This document shows, piece by piece, positions 24,702 to 32,977 of a stretch of DNA of 64,000 bases. The notes beneath the pieces were generated by a model. That model did no database searches, had not been told where the DNA came from, and saw only the letters and a program-made list of their open reading frames with translations. How positions within the stretch are numbered: position 1 is the first letter of the stretch; each line of letters begins with the position of its first letter. Source of the DNA: Pseudanabaena yagii GIHE-NHR1 (GTDB lineage: Bacteria > Cyanobacteriota > Cyanobacteriia > Pseudanabaenales > Pseudanabaenaceae). The translations under genes and the position numbers were made by a program. The stretch is taken from the NCBI RefSeq assembly GCF_012863495.1, contig NZ_JAAVJL010000002.1:498501-562500 (forward strand), written 5' to 3'.

Positions 24702-27422
24702 ATGAGTACGACCGAACTTCCAAAACAATATAATCCTCTCGAATCCGAAGCCAAATGGCAAAAATATTGGGAGGAAAGTGGCGTATTTGTAGCAGAGAGC
24801 CAAAGCGACAAAGATCCATACTGCATCATGATTCCACCGCCAAATGTTACGGGTAGCCTACATATGGGTCATGCTTTTCAGGAAGTATTAATCGATATTT
24901 TAATTCGCTATCACCGTATGCGTGGGTTTAATACCCTCTGGCTGCCCGGGACCGACCACGCCAGTATTGCGGTGCAGACGATCCTCGATAAGCAAATTAA
25001 GGCTGAAGGTAAAACCAATCAAGAAATCGGGCGCGAAAAATTTCTGGAACGGGCTTGGCAATGGAAAGCTGAATCAGGGGGAACGATTGTTTCGCAACTG
25101 CGCCGCCTTGGGGTCTCGGCAGACTGGACAAGAGAACGCTTCACGATGGATGAAGGTTTGTCCAATTCTGTTACAGAAGCCTTTGTCAAACTCTACGAAG
25201 CTGGCTTAATTTATCGCGGCGAATATCTGGTTAACTGGTGTCCTGAGTCTCAATCCGCAGTTTCTGACCTCGAAGTTGATAATAAAGAAGTTAAAGGACA
25301 TCTCTGGAACTTCCGTTATCCCTTAGCCGATGGCTCTGGGCATCTAGTAGTCGCAACTACTCGCCCCGAAACAATGCTAGGTGATACCGCCGTAGCCGTA
25401 AATCCTGACGACGATCGCTATAAGCATCTCATTGGCAAAACGGTGATGTTGCCAATCATGAATCGTGAGATTCCGATCATTAGCGATCGCTATGTCGATA
25501 AGGCTTTTGGTAGCGGCTGTGTTAAGGTGACTCCTGCCCATGACCCCAATGACTTTGAAATGGGACAACGCCATAGCTTACCCTTAATCAATATTCTCAA
25601 TAAAGATGGCTCAATCAATGCCAATGGCGGCGAATTTGAAGGGCAGGATCGCTTTGTAGCGCGTAAAAATATCGTAAAGAAGCTGGATGAACTGGGCTTA
25701 GTAGAGAAGATTGAAGATTATGCCCACACGGTTCCCTATTCGGAACGCGGTAAAGTCCCCGTCGAGCCATTGCTATCAATTCAATGGTTTGTGAAGATTA
25801 AGCCTCTATCAGACTTTGCCCTAGAGCAGTTTGATAAGCAGAACTCGCCTACCTTTGTTCCCGATCGCTGGGGTAAGGTATATCGCGATTGGTTGATTCG
25901 CCTCAAGGATTGGTGTATTTCCCGTCAATTGTGGTGGGGACATCAGATTCCTGCATGGTATGCCCCCGATGGCTCCATTTTCGTGGCAAGAACAGAAGAG
26001 GAAGCCTATACACAGGCAAAAGCTAAATTTGGCGAAGAAGTCACCTTAGAACGCGATCCTGATGTACTAGATACATGGTTCTCTTCAGGTTTATGGCCAT
26101 TCTCAACTTTGGGCTGGCCTGAAGAAACACAGGATTTTCAAACCTTCTATCCTACTAGTGTTCTCGTTACAGGGTTTGACATTATCTTCTTCTGGGTGGC
26201 GCGGATGACGATGATGGCAGGCTATTTTACGGGCAAGATGCCTTTTAATACGGTCTATATTCATGGACTGGTGCGTGATGAGAATAACCAGAAGATGTCT
26301 AAATCAAAGAATAATGGCATCGATCCGTTAGTTCTAATTAATAAGTATGGAACCGATGCTTTGCGCTATTCCCTAGTTAAGGAAGTAACGGGTGCAGGTC
26401 AAGATATTCGTCTTGATTACAATCGCAAAACCGATGAATCCACAACTGTAGAGACTGCCAGAAATTTCGCGAATAAGCTCTGGAATGCTTCGCGATTTGT
26501 GATGATGAACCTGACTAGTATCGAGACTCGCACTGCGAGTCTCGATACTGAGAAGTTAGAACTTGCCGATCGCTGGATTTTGTCGCGCTATGCTCAAACT
26601 GTATTACAAGTACGCGAACAGCTTGATAGCTATAGCTTAGGCGAAGCAACGAGAAGCATCTATGAATTCTTCTGGGGCGATTTTTGTGACTGGTATATCG
26701 AACTAGTCAAGTCACGTTTACAGGAATCCGCCGATCCTACTTCTCGCGAAACCGTACAGCAAAACCTCAGATTTGTCCTTGATGGTATTTTGCGCCTCTT
26801 ACATCCATTCTTGCCTCACGTCACCGAGGAGATTTGGCAATTGCTGACCTACGGCACTAGAGAACCATCTAGCGATCGCCCTGTCCTTGCAATTCAACCC
26901 TATCCTGAAATTGATACCAGTTATATCAATGAGGAATTAGAAGAACAGTTCAATTTATTAATTGGCACGATCCGCACGATTCGCAATCTTCGCGCTGAGG
27001 CTGAGATTAAGCCTAGTGCAAAGGTCTCGGCGATTTTGCAATCCGATAGTGATCGCGAACGCAGTTTATTACAAGCAGGGCAAAGCTATATTCTCGACTT
27101 GGCAAGGGTTGAAGATTTAGCAGTTGTGGCATCTGTCGATGCATCGGCAACGGAACAGGCGATCGCAGGTGTAGTTGGTACGATTCAGGTAATTGTCTCG
27201 CTGGTTGGTGTGGTTGATATCGGTCAATTGATTTCCAAATTGGAACGCACGTTGACGAAACTTGAAGGGGCGATCGCTTCTACTCAGGGACGTTTAAGTA
27301 ATGAGGGATATCTCAAAAAAGCACCTCCTGATGTTGTGGCAACAGCGCGTGCTGAATTGGAAGAATCTCTGAAGCAACAGGAGATTCTCAAAGCACGTTT
27401 GGCTCAGTTACAAGGCAAATAA
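24702..27422 (+). CDS. valS: Valyl-tRNA synthetase
   Basis: Class I aminoacyl-tRNA synthetase that charges tRNA-Val in the cytoplasm. The HIGH-type motif is in [14 protein letters not shown] (about residues 46-59) and KMSKS in [10 protein letters not shown] (about 528-537). The CP1 editing domain lies between them ([31 protein letters not shown]). The C-terminal anticodon-binding domain and the tRNA-binding coiled coil ([16 protein letters not shown]...[10 protein letters not shown]) complete the 906 residues, a normal length. A 33-bp perfect palindrome (26517-26549) lies inside the gene, in the variable linker before [10 protein letters not shown]. Confidence 0.97.
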   Translation: MSTTELPKQYNPLESEAKWQKYWEESGVFVAESQSDKDPYCIMIPPPNVTGSLHMGHAFQEVLIDILIRYHRMRGFNTLWLPGTDHASIAVQTILDKQIKAEGKTNQEIGREKFLERAWQWKAESGGTIVSQLRRLGVSADWTRERFTMDEGLSNSVTEAFVKLYEAGLIYRGEYLVNWCPESQSAVSDLEVDNKEVKGHLWNFRYPLADGSGHLVVATTRPETMLGDTAVAVNPDDDRYKHLIGKTVMLPIMNREIPIISDRYVDKAFGSGCVKVTPAHDPNDFEMGQRHSLPLINILNKDGSINANGGEFEGQDRFVARKNIVKKLDELGLVEKIEDYAHTVPYSERGKVPVEPLLSIQWFVKIKPLSDFALEQFDKQNSPTFVPDRWGKVYRDWLIRLKDWCISRQLWWGHQIPAWYAPDGSIFVARTEEEAYTQAKAKFGEEVTLERDPDVLDTWFSSGLWPFSTLGWPEETQDFQTFYPTSVLVTGFDIIFFWVARMTMMAGYFTGKMPFNTVYIHGLVRDENNQKMSKSKNNGIDPLVLINKYGTDALRYSLVKEVTGAGQDIRLDYNRKTDESTTVETARNFANKLWNASRFVMMNLTSIETRTASLDTEKLELADRWILSRYAQTVLQVREQLDSYSLGEATRSIYEFFWGDFCDWYIELVKSRLQESADPTSRETVQQNLRFVLDGILRLLHPFLPHVTEEIWQLLTYGTREPSSDRPVLAIQPYPEIDTSYINEELEEQFNLLIGTIRTIRNLRAEAEIKPSAKVSAILQSDSDRERSLLQAGQSYILDLARVEDLAVVASVDASATEQAIAGVVGTIQVIVSLVGVVDIGQLISKLERTLTKLEGAIASTQGRLSNEGYLKKAPPDVVATARAELEESLKQQEILKARLAQLQGK
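26517..26549. repeat. Perfect 33-bp palindrome inside valS
   Basis: Arms AGTATCGAGACTCGCA and TGCGAGTCTCGATACT meet around one central C. It encodes the linker [11 protein letters not shown] of ValRS and keeps the frame open. Confidence 0.9.
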
Positions 27423-27431
27423 ATATGCTAG

Positions 27432-27453
27432 ACAAGGGGCTTAAGCCCCTTGT
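27432..27453 (+). terminator. Hairpin after valS
   Basis: ACAAGGGGC-TTAA-GCCCCTTGT begins 10 bp after the valS stop. It is followed by TCTATAA rather than a pure U-run. Confidence 0.6.
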
Positions 27454-27635
27454 TCTATAACTGAGTCAAGCGATCGCCTAAGTCAAAACCAAAATACACT
27501 CGCGATCGCTAGGCTGCTTTAAAAATTACGGATGTGCGTAAAATCTACTTAGATTGGGCGCGATTTTGCCGTGATATAATTACAAAGATATCGCTTTGGT
27601 ATTGGCAAGAAGAAAGTTTATTATTAGTTTGACAG

Positions 27636-27953
27636 ATGACTGTTTTAAAATCTTGGGATGAAAAAGTTTATATGCGATCGCTTGTCACTGAAATAATTAA
27701 TGGCGAATCCTATAGCTACTATCCACTAGGGCAGTATGTTGTTCGGGCTATGGGGGTTTGTGGCGATCGCCCAACTTTTAAGTACACTCGGATTGAGATT
27801 GCGGGTGTGATGGAGCGATTAGCTAAGGGGGAAAATGTTGAAAGTATCGTGCTTGGCTTTCGGGGAAGGGTTTCGCGTGAGGCGATCGCTGAGGCGATTC
27901 AAGTTGTGACCACTCATTTTCTTGAGAGTCTTCCTATTTTGAGTGCAGCATGA
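27636..27953 (+). CDS. DUF433-type antitoxin
   Basis: 105 residues with the N-terminal strand and C-terminal helices of DUF433: RIEIAGVMERLAKGENVESI (about 58-77) then the helix SREAIAEAIQVVTTHFLES. DUF433 proteins are VapB-like partners of PIN-like toxins in cyanobacteria and related bacteria. The gene overlaps the next by 4 nt (ATGA), as expected for a co-translated antitoxin-toxin pair. It probably binds its own promoter and neutralises the downstream protein. Confidence 0.75.
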   Translation: MTVLKSWDEKVYMRSLVTEIINGESYSYYPLGQYVVRAMGVCGDRPTFKYTRIEIAGVMERLAKGENVESIVLGFRGRVSREAIAEAIQVVTTHFLESLPILSAA

Positions 27954-28360
27954 TTGTCCTTGACGAACAGCTTTTAGGAGCGAATCTGGAACAGGCGATC
28001 GGCAAGTGGTATCAGGGTAATGTTTGCTTTATTACGGACTTGCGACCTAATTCGATTATTAAAGATGAAGCGATTCCTATGTTGTTGCGAAAAGAGGCGC
28101 AGCCTACGTTTATTACTATCAATGAACGGGATTTTTGGCGAAAAGTAGCAATAAGTGAATATTTTTGTATAGTCTGCTTTAATTTGCCAGATTCGCGTGC
28201 TTCCGAAATCTCTCTTCTACTCAGAAATCTCTTTCGTTATCCTGAGTTTAATGTAAAAGTAAAGCGGATGGGAAAGGTGATCAGGATCGCGGATAGTAGT
28301 GTTAGCTATTATTCTACTGGCAATAGAGAAATACAAGAATTTACTTTACAGATTCAGTAA
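27950..28360 (+). CDS. PIN-like (DUF5615-type) toxin
   Basis: 136 residues. The start MIVLDEQLLG, the middle ITDLRPNSIIKDEAIPMLLR and FITINERDFWRK supply the acidic residues of a PIN-like nuclease fold (Asp5, Asp in DLRP, Glu in DEAIP, Asp in NERDFW). Such DUF5615/Mut7-C-related proteins pair with DUF433 antitoxins. The likely activity is metal-dependent RNase, inferred from family. It is the second gene of the pair. Confidence 0.75.
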   Translation: MIVLDEQLLGANLEQAIGKWYQGNVCFITDLRPNSIIKDEAIPMLLRKEAQPTFITINERDFWRKVAISEYFCIVCFNLPDSRASEISLLLRNLFRYPEFNVKVKRMGKVIRIADSSVSYYSTGNREIQEFTLQIQ

Positions 28361-28428
28361 CAATTCCACGTCTCAATCAAAACCAAAATACACCCGCGAT
28401 CACCTTTACAGTCAAGTAGTTTTTGGCT

Positions 28429-28908
28429 TTATGGCAGGTAAAGACAGATTCTGGCTACACTATTTTCTCTTTCTTGAGCCGTTAGAGCTTCTACTGTAAA
28501 ACCGTTGTCTTGATACCATTTGATTAGTTTCGGGTTAGCATTAAGATCGTCTTGAGTTATTGACCCATGAAGCTTTTTGATTCCTTTCTTCTCAATATAC
28601 TCGATAAGAAATTTTAGCGTGGCAGTTCCTAGTCCCAGCTTGCGGTAGCTTTTCGGTTCTTGGTGAAAAAATGCATAAATGCGTCCTAGTGGGGTACGGG
28701 CTATCTTGTCTTCAAAGTGAATATCTGCTAGAAGCATTTCGTTATGAGACTTAAAAATGCACTTGATATGACCGACCATATCCCTCAGTCCATGCAGCGA
28801 ACGATAAACTTTGAGCGAAAGAATGGACTCTTGCTCATTAACTTCAATTTGGTAATCACGCCCTTGTTTATCATAAATAGTCACAATATTTTTAGGAGTC
28901 ATATTCAT
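28429..28908 (-). CDS. GNAT-family acetyltransferase
   Basis: 159 residues. The acetyl-CoA-binding motif A is YRKLGLGTATLKFLIEYIEK (about 100-119, R/Q-x-x-G-x-G/A type). The following strand, HGSIT...NPKLIKWYQDNGF, is the standard GNAT motif B. Substrate unknown. Its ATG overlaps the stop of the NB-ARC-TPR gene by one base (TAATG), so it is translated with that operon. A GNAT could act as a toxin of tRNA-acetylating type or modify an operon partner; neither is shown. Confidence 0.8.
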   Translation of the reverse strand: MNMTPKNIVTIYDKQGRDYQIEVNEQESILSLKVYRSLHGLRDMVGHIKCIFKSHNEMLLADIHFEDKIARTPLGRIYAFFHQEPKSYRKLGLGTATLKFLIEYIEKKGIKKLHGSITQDDLNANPKLIKWYQDNGFTVEALTAQERENSVARICLYLP

Positions 28909-31226
28909 TAGTTTTGTATATCGCGTAGAGACTGGAGATTATTGCGAACGGTTTTAGTACTTGGATGTTCCATGCCTAGCAAAACTTCCATAATTTCTAA
29001 TGCTTTCACATAGAGATGTTCTGCTTCTTCATATCTCTCTTGCGAAGAGTACAGAAATGCGAGGTTGTGGATACTGGTGGCGACATTGGGATGTCGCTCT
29101 CCTAAAAGTTCTTGCATCAGTGCAAGGGCTTGTTTCAACAGTGGTTCTGCTTCTTCATATCTCCCTTGCGAACGATACAGCAATGCGAGGCTGTTAATAA
29201 TGGTAGCGACATTGGGATGTCGCTCTCCTAAAAGTTCTTGCATTAGTGCAAGGGCTTGTTTCAACAGTGGTTCTGCTTCTTCATATCTCCCTTGCGAATA
29301 GTACAGTCCTGCAAGGTTGCTGATACTGCTCGCGACATCGGGATGGTGATCGCCTAACAGTTCTTGCCTCAGTGCAAGAGCTTGTTTATAAAGTGGTTCT
29401 GCTTCTTCATATCTCCCTTGCGAACCGTACAGCCCTGCGAGGTTGTTGATAATGGTCGCGACATAGGGATGACGCTCTCCTAAAAGTTCTTGATACAGTG
29501 CAAGGGCTTGTTTATAGAGTGGTTCTGCTTCTTCATATCTTCCTTGCAAACGATTCAACTCTGCAAGGTTGTTGATACTGGTGGCGACAGAAGGATGTCG
29601 CTCTCCTAAAAGTTCTTGCCTCAGTGCAAGAGCTTGTTTATAAAGTGGTTCTGCTTTTTCATATCTCCCTTGCGAAGAATACAGCACTGCGAGGTTGTTG
29701 ATAATGGTCGCGACATCGGGATGTCGCTCTCCTAAAAATTCTTGCCTCAGGGATAGGGCTTGTTTCAACAGTGGTTCTGATTCCTCATATCTTCCTTGGG
29801 AATCGTATAGCCCTGCGAGGTTGTTGATAATGGTGGCGACAGAAGGATGTCGCTCTCCTAACAGTTCTTGCATAGCTTTCAAACATCTTTGATAGGGATC
29901 TTCAGCAAGTGCGTAGAATCCTTGTCCTTCATAAAATCGCGCATTTCCTATAAATGCCCAAGTCAAATCTTCTTCAGGATTGGGAATATCATCCAGCATT
30001 TCGCGACTCAGCATATCTAAATGGGGAATAGTAAAAGCTACCCTTGCAATCAGATCTCGTGTTGGTGTTTCTGGTATTTCTTTAGCTAAGGCAATCAAAC
30101 TGGTTACAAATGCTCGCCGAAATTGATGATTCTCTTCAGCTTTTGATAGCTTTGCCCGAAAGAAATCGCGGACTAGTGTATGAATCTTATAAAAGCTGCA
30201 TTCCTCATCAATTGGTTGAATCAAATGCAAACTATCTAACTGCCCTCTAGCTTCATCGAGTTCATCTTCCGTAATTTCAGCACTTGCGCCAATCTTAGCC
30301 ACCAACTCCCACAAAATCTCAACAGGTGCAAACAGCCCTAACAACATCGCCACTCCCTGAGAGCCAGTACTGATGTCATCCCAACTCAGTTGGATTGCTG
30401 CTTCCACACCACGATGGGCATAAAACCTATACTTGCGTTCCCGTGCAATCGACTCATCGGCAAGATTTAACCTTTCTTGTAACTTGGCAAAACTCAGATG
30501 ACGATTTTTACTCAGATATTCACCGATTAACTCGATGCCCAAAGGCAAATAGCCCAAAGTTTTGCAAATCTCCTTGACCGTGACCAGTTCTTTATCTACC
30601 TTTGACGCGCCAACTATTTTTCTTAACAGTTCCAGCGCTTTCTCCTCTGACAGCACATCCAGAGGCACAGACTCAAAACCCACATTCAATTCGCGTTCTC
30701 TCGTCGTTACCAATACACGCACACGCGGATCGATGGGCATGGCAACATCGGGAATGCTCTCCGCCTTCGGCACATCATCGAGAATCACCAATAACTTACC
30801 AGTCTGAGGCAACCAGTTTTGCCAACACCATGCCGCTTGTTCATCTAGGCTAGCCGACTGCATCGCTTCGGGTAAGTCCAGATAAGGACTAGCCAAAGTC
30901 ACCACCGCCTGAGCCAATCCCATCTCTCGCAAAGACAACCAATACCGCGCCACATATTCCTGTTGATAGCGAGTCGCATATTGCAGAGCAAGTTCAGTCT
31001 TACCGACACCACCCATTCCCTCAACCGCACAGACGATTACACCCTGCCCCTCTTGCAACTTTGCATGAATATCTGCAAGTTCTTCCTCTCGCCCCACAAA
31101 GTTAGGCGAACCATGCCGCACATTACTAGGAATGGGTTGCTTGGCTTTTGACGATGCAAAATTGAACGTATTATTCTGCGTGTTACCTGTTCCGCCTTGA
31201 CCGATGTTAATTTCGGGATTGCTCAC
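28908..31226 (-). CDS. NLR-like protein: amyloid-type N-terminal motif, NB-ARC, TPR sensor
   Basis: Residues 1-25 hold a short Gly/Asn motif (NINIGQGGTGNTQNNTFNF). The NB-ARC domain starts with NFVGREEELADI, P-loop GMGGVGKT (about 72-79), Walker B LLVILDD, VLVTTRER, and GYLPLGIELI. A helical linker follows. From about residue 455 there are seven near-identical 42-residue TPRs of the LGERHPxVATxINNLAxLYxSQGRYEEAEPL type plus a degenerate eighth. It is a STAND switch that senses ligand through the TPRs and oligomerises with ATP. The N-terminal motif is shared with the last residues of the 31691-32143 product, which suggests motif-templated signalling. Its start lies 20 nt inside hicB, so translation is coupled. 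Confidence 0.9.
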   Translation of the reverse strand: MSNPEINIGQGGTGNTQNNTFNFASSKAKQPIPSNVRHGSPNFVGREEELADIHAKLQEGQGVIVCAVEGMGGVGKTELALQYATRYQQEYVARYWLSLREMGLAQAVVTLASPYLDLPEAMQSASLDEQAAWCWQNWLPQTGKLLVILDDVPKAESIPDVAMPIDPRVRVLVTTRERELNVGFESVPLDVLSEEKALELLRKIVGASKVDKELVTVKEICKTLGYLPLGIELIGEYLSKNRHLSFAKLQERLNLADESIARERKYRFYAHRGVEAAIQLSWDDISTGSQGVAMLLGLFAPVEILWELVAKIGASAEITEDELDEARGQLDSLHLIQPIDEECSFYKIHTLVRDFFRAKLSKAEENHQFRRAFVTSLIALAKEIPETPTRDLIARVAFTIPHLDMLSREMLDDIPNPEEDLTWAFIGNARFYEGQGFYALAEDPYQRCLKAMQELLGERHPSVATIINNLAGLYDSQGRYEESEPLLKQALSLRQEFLGERHPDVATIINNLAVLYSSQGRYEKAEPLYKQALALRQELLGERHPSVATSINNLAELNRLQGRYEEAEPLYKQALALYQELLGERHPYVATIINNLAGLYGSQGRYEEAEPLYKQALALRQELLGDHHPDVASSISNLAGLYYSQGRYEEAEPLLKQALALMQELLGERHPNVATIINSLALLYRSQGRYEEAEPLLKQALALMQELLGERHPNVATSIHNLAFLYSSQERYEEAEHLYVKALEIMEVLLGMEHPSTKTVRNNLQSLRDIQN

Positions 31227-31506
31227 GACTCACCTCTTGCGAATCAGCGATCAAACTAGCCACAGAAATATGCGTTAAATAAAATTCTTCACCCTCCGAA
31301 TCGCGCAAAGCATCCAAATAGGCATCAATCCCACGCGGTTTAGGCAACTCATCCACATCGGCAAGATGCAAAACCAACGCCGATCGCATTAATTTTGTCG
31401 TATCTTCTAAAGTCTCACCCGTAGCGATACAACCAGCCACATCAGGCGAATATGCCGAAAACCCAGTATCACTTTTTTCCAAGACGATGAGATATTGGTC
31501 AATCAT
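31207..31506 (-). CDS. hicB: HicB-family antitoxin
   Basis: 99 residues. The partially degraded RNase H-like fold of HicB is recognisable: YLIVLEKSDTGFSAYSPDVA, GCIATGETLEDTTKLMRSAL, then LPKPRG. A short acidic C-terminal segment replaces a DNA-binding domain. It should neutralise the HicA encoded just upstream. It overlaps hicA by 4 nt and the NLR gene by 20 nt, so the antitoxin and NLR are made together. Confidence 0.88.
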   Translation of the reverse strand: MIDQYLIVLEKSDTGFSAYSPDVAGCIATGETLEDTTKLMRSALVLHLADVDELPKPRGIDAYLDALRDSEGEEFYLTHISVASLIADSQEVSREQSRN

Positions 31507-31694
31507 TTTAAACCTGCCTGTCTGAGAATACTTGCCAACGTTCCTTTACGCACATCATCGCTCAACTTACCCGCCACCGTCACCTTTCCTGCTTTAGTCG
31601 GATGCTTATATTGCCTATGACTACCCACAGTATCAACCAAAAACCACCCATCAGCCTCAAGCAACTTAATCAGATCGCGTACCTTTGTGCTCAT
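31503..31694 (-). CDS. hicA: HicA-family mRNA interferase toxin
   Basis: 63 residues, a double-stranded RNA-binding-like fold: VRDLIKLLEADGWFLVDTVG, SHRQYKHPTKAGKVTVAGK, and a final helix GTLASILRQAGL. The catalytic His of SHRQYKHP is present. It should cleave mRNA when HicB is lost. The ATG overlaps the stop of the preceding 150-residue gene (ATGA), placing this toxin-antitoxin pair physically between a putative signalling adaptor and its NLR. Confidence 0.9.
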   Translation of the reverse strand: MSTKVRDLIKLLEADGWFLVDTVGSHRQYKHPTKAGKVTVAGKLSDDVRKGTLASILRQAGLK

Positions 31695-32143
31695 AGATTG
31701 AAAGTATTATTCTGAGTGTTATTTGTCCCTGACTGATCGACATTGACTTGTTTCTTAATTGTCTTGTTACCATCAACATTCAGCGTACCAATATTTACAA
31801 CACTCCCTGATTGAGCAACAACACCGATTTTTTCGGAAAGTTTGTTTGTTTTATTCCCAATATTTTGGGTGATGTTGGAACCAACAGCTTCATAGGCTGT
31901 TCCAGTTAGAGCGCATTTGTATATGTTGCTAACACTTCGATCACATATCAGAAAACCACTAGCCGCCAAAGCATCAAGTGTTGTTGTTTTTACTTGAGGA
32001 ATGTCTGAATTTCCTTTATATCCACCTAAAAGTGTGCCGTTAACAGTCCAACTAAACCAGATTTCTTCCTCATCAAGATTTTCTGCACGTACTTCTTCTA
32101 CTAGCCAACGCAAAACACGTTTCTGGGTTTCATTTAAGTTCAT
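31691..32143 (-). CDS. Putative signalling adaptor with two amyloid-like C-terminal motifs
   Basis: 150 residues. The N-terminal about 85 residues (NETQKRVLRWLVEEVRA ... TTTLDALAASGFLICDRSVS ... YKCALTGTAYEAVG) look like a winged-helix fold. The C-terminal about 55 residues are Gly/Asn/Val-rich and contain two motifs. Motif A (NKLSEKIGVVAQSG...NIGTLNV) is also at the end of the 32215-32631 protein. Motif B (QSGTNNTQNNTFNL) is also at the start of the NLR. Short motifs of this kind, shared by an NLR N-terminus and the C-terminus of a neighbouring protein, are the hallmark of bacterial amyloid signalling sequences. Carrying both motifs would make this protein the link between the NLR and the first gene. 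I infer this; no fibrils have been shown. Confidence 0.65.
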   Translation of the reverse strand: MNLNETQKRVLRWLVEEVRAENLDEEEIWFSWTVNGTLLGGYKGNSDIPQVKTTTLDALAASGFLICDRSVSNIYKCALTGTAYEAVGSNITQNIGNKTNKLSEKIGVVAQSGSVVNIGTLNVDGNKTIKKQVNVDQSGTNNTQNNTFNL

Positions 32144-32214
32144 AGCTAATGTATTTGAAAGATTTACATTTAATTTAAGCGATCGGAATCTGTTGCATAT
32201 AAATAAATGCTGAC

Positions 32215-32631
32215 TTACATATTGAACGTCCCAATATCCGCCTTGCCACCACTCTGAACAACAATGCCAATTTTTTCAGCTAACTTGTTTGGATTATCAA
32301 ATTTTGACTGATTCAGTTGTGATTGCAAAGCCTCAACCTTAGCCGCTAGTTCTTGATTGCTGGCTAAAAGCGATCGCACCTCATCCAATAACTTCGTCAC
32401 CTCAGGATCGTCCGCGATCGCCTCTACATCGATTACTGCTTGCCCAGCATCAAAATCTTCCCCCGCACTAATCGCTTTTACCGTCTGCGTATTGGGAGCT
32501 TTACGGCTGAGGACTGACCAAAGCGATCTCGCCAGTTTCAAGGTTTCATCAGTAATATTTTCGCCAACCTTGGTTAACGAACCTGTTCCCACAATCACCA
32601 ACAACCCCACAATCAAAGAAACTGGCTCCAT
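32215..32631 (-). CDS. Putative membrane-active effector with C-terminal amyloid-like motif
   Basis: 138 residues. The N-terminus MEPVSLIVGLLVIVGTGSLT is a hydrophobic Gly-rich helix followed by amphipathic helices (ITDETLKLARSLWSVL) and a coiled coil (KLLDEVRSLLASNQELAAKV). This resembles fungal HeLo/HELL and bacterial Bell-type cell-death domains, which insert an N-terminal helix in the membrane after motif-driven assembly. The last 25 residues carry motif A (NKLAEKIGIVVQSG...DIGTFNM), shared with the adjacent 31691-32143 protein. It is the first gene of the minus-strand group, 71 nt upstream of the adaptor. Effector function is inference. Confidence 0.6.
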   Translation of the reverse strand: MEPVSLIVGLLVIVGTGSLTKVGENITDETLKLARSLWSVLSRKAPNTQTVKAISAGEDFDAGQAVIDVEAIADDPEVTKLLDEVRSLLASNQELAAKVEALQSQLNQSKFDNPNKLAEKIGIVVQSGGKADIGTFNM

Positions 32632-32658
32632 ATTTGCACCAATGATTTACCAATATTT

Positions 32659-32765
32659 TGATTTTATAGCCATAGCCAGTTATGTTATGACAAAACCAAA
32701 ACCCAAAAGAGAGTTGCGGGCGCTTCGCGCCCGCAACTCTCTTTTGGGTTTTAGCTATGGCTATA
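32659..32765. repeat. Hairpin element, GCGGGCGC variant, upstream of the NLR operon
   Basis: The core is 32698-32752: 26-bp perfect arms beginning AAAACCCAAAAGAGAGTTGC with a TTC loop. Outer flanks TATAGCCATAGC and GCTATGGCTATA are also complementary. The core here is GCGGGCGC instead of GGCGGCGC, and the change is matched on both arms. A second weaker stem (TGTGGCGTGGC/GCTACGTCACA) is at 32839-32870. The gap 32632-32977 has no gene. Confidence 0.85.
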
Positions 32766-32977
32766 TCCTAGCTACCAGAAACTAAAGCGATCGCCAAGTT
32801 ACTTAGCTAAAGCACATGAAGGAAAGTAGAACGGATTTTTTGTGGCGTGGCTTTGCTACGTCACAAAAAATTTTAAATTGCAGAATCCTAATTTAATTCT
32901 TGTATTAATGCTATCTGTATCAACTCCCAAAAACAAAGTAATATTACTTACGGTCTTCGTCTAGAGATGTATAAAAT

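Noticed and set aside
29000-29880. Regularly spaced repeats that could suggest a CRISPR or minisatellite
   Set aside because: The 126-bp units encode 42-residue TPRs in frame, so they are protein repeats. No CRISPR array was found anywhere in the window.
29000-29892. Repetitive plus-strand frames with Ser/Cys-rich repeats
   Set aside because: Antisense shadows of the 126-bp TPR-encoding repeats in the NB-ARC-TPR gene.
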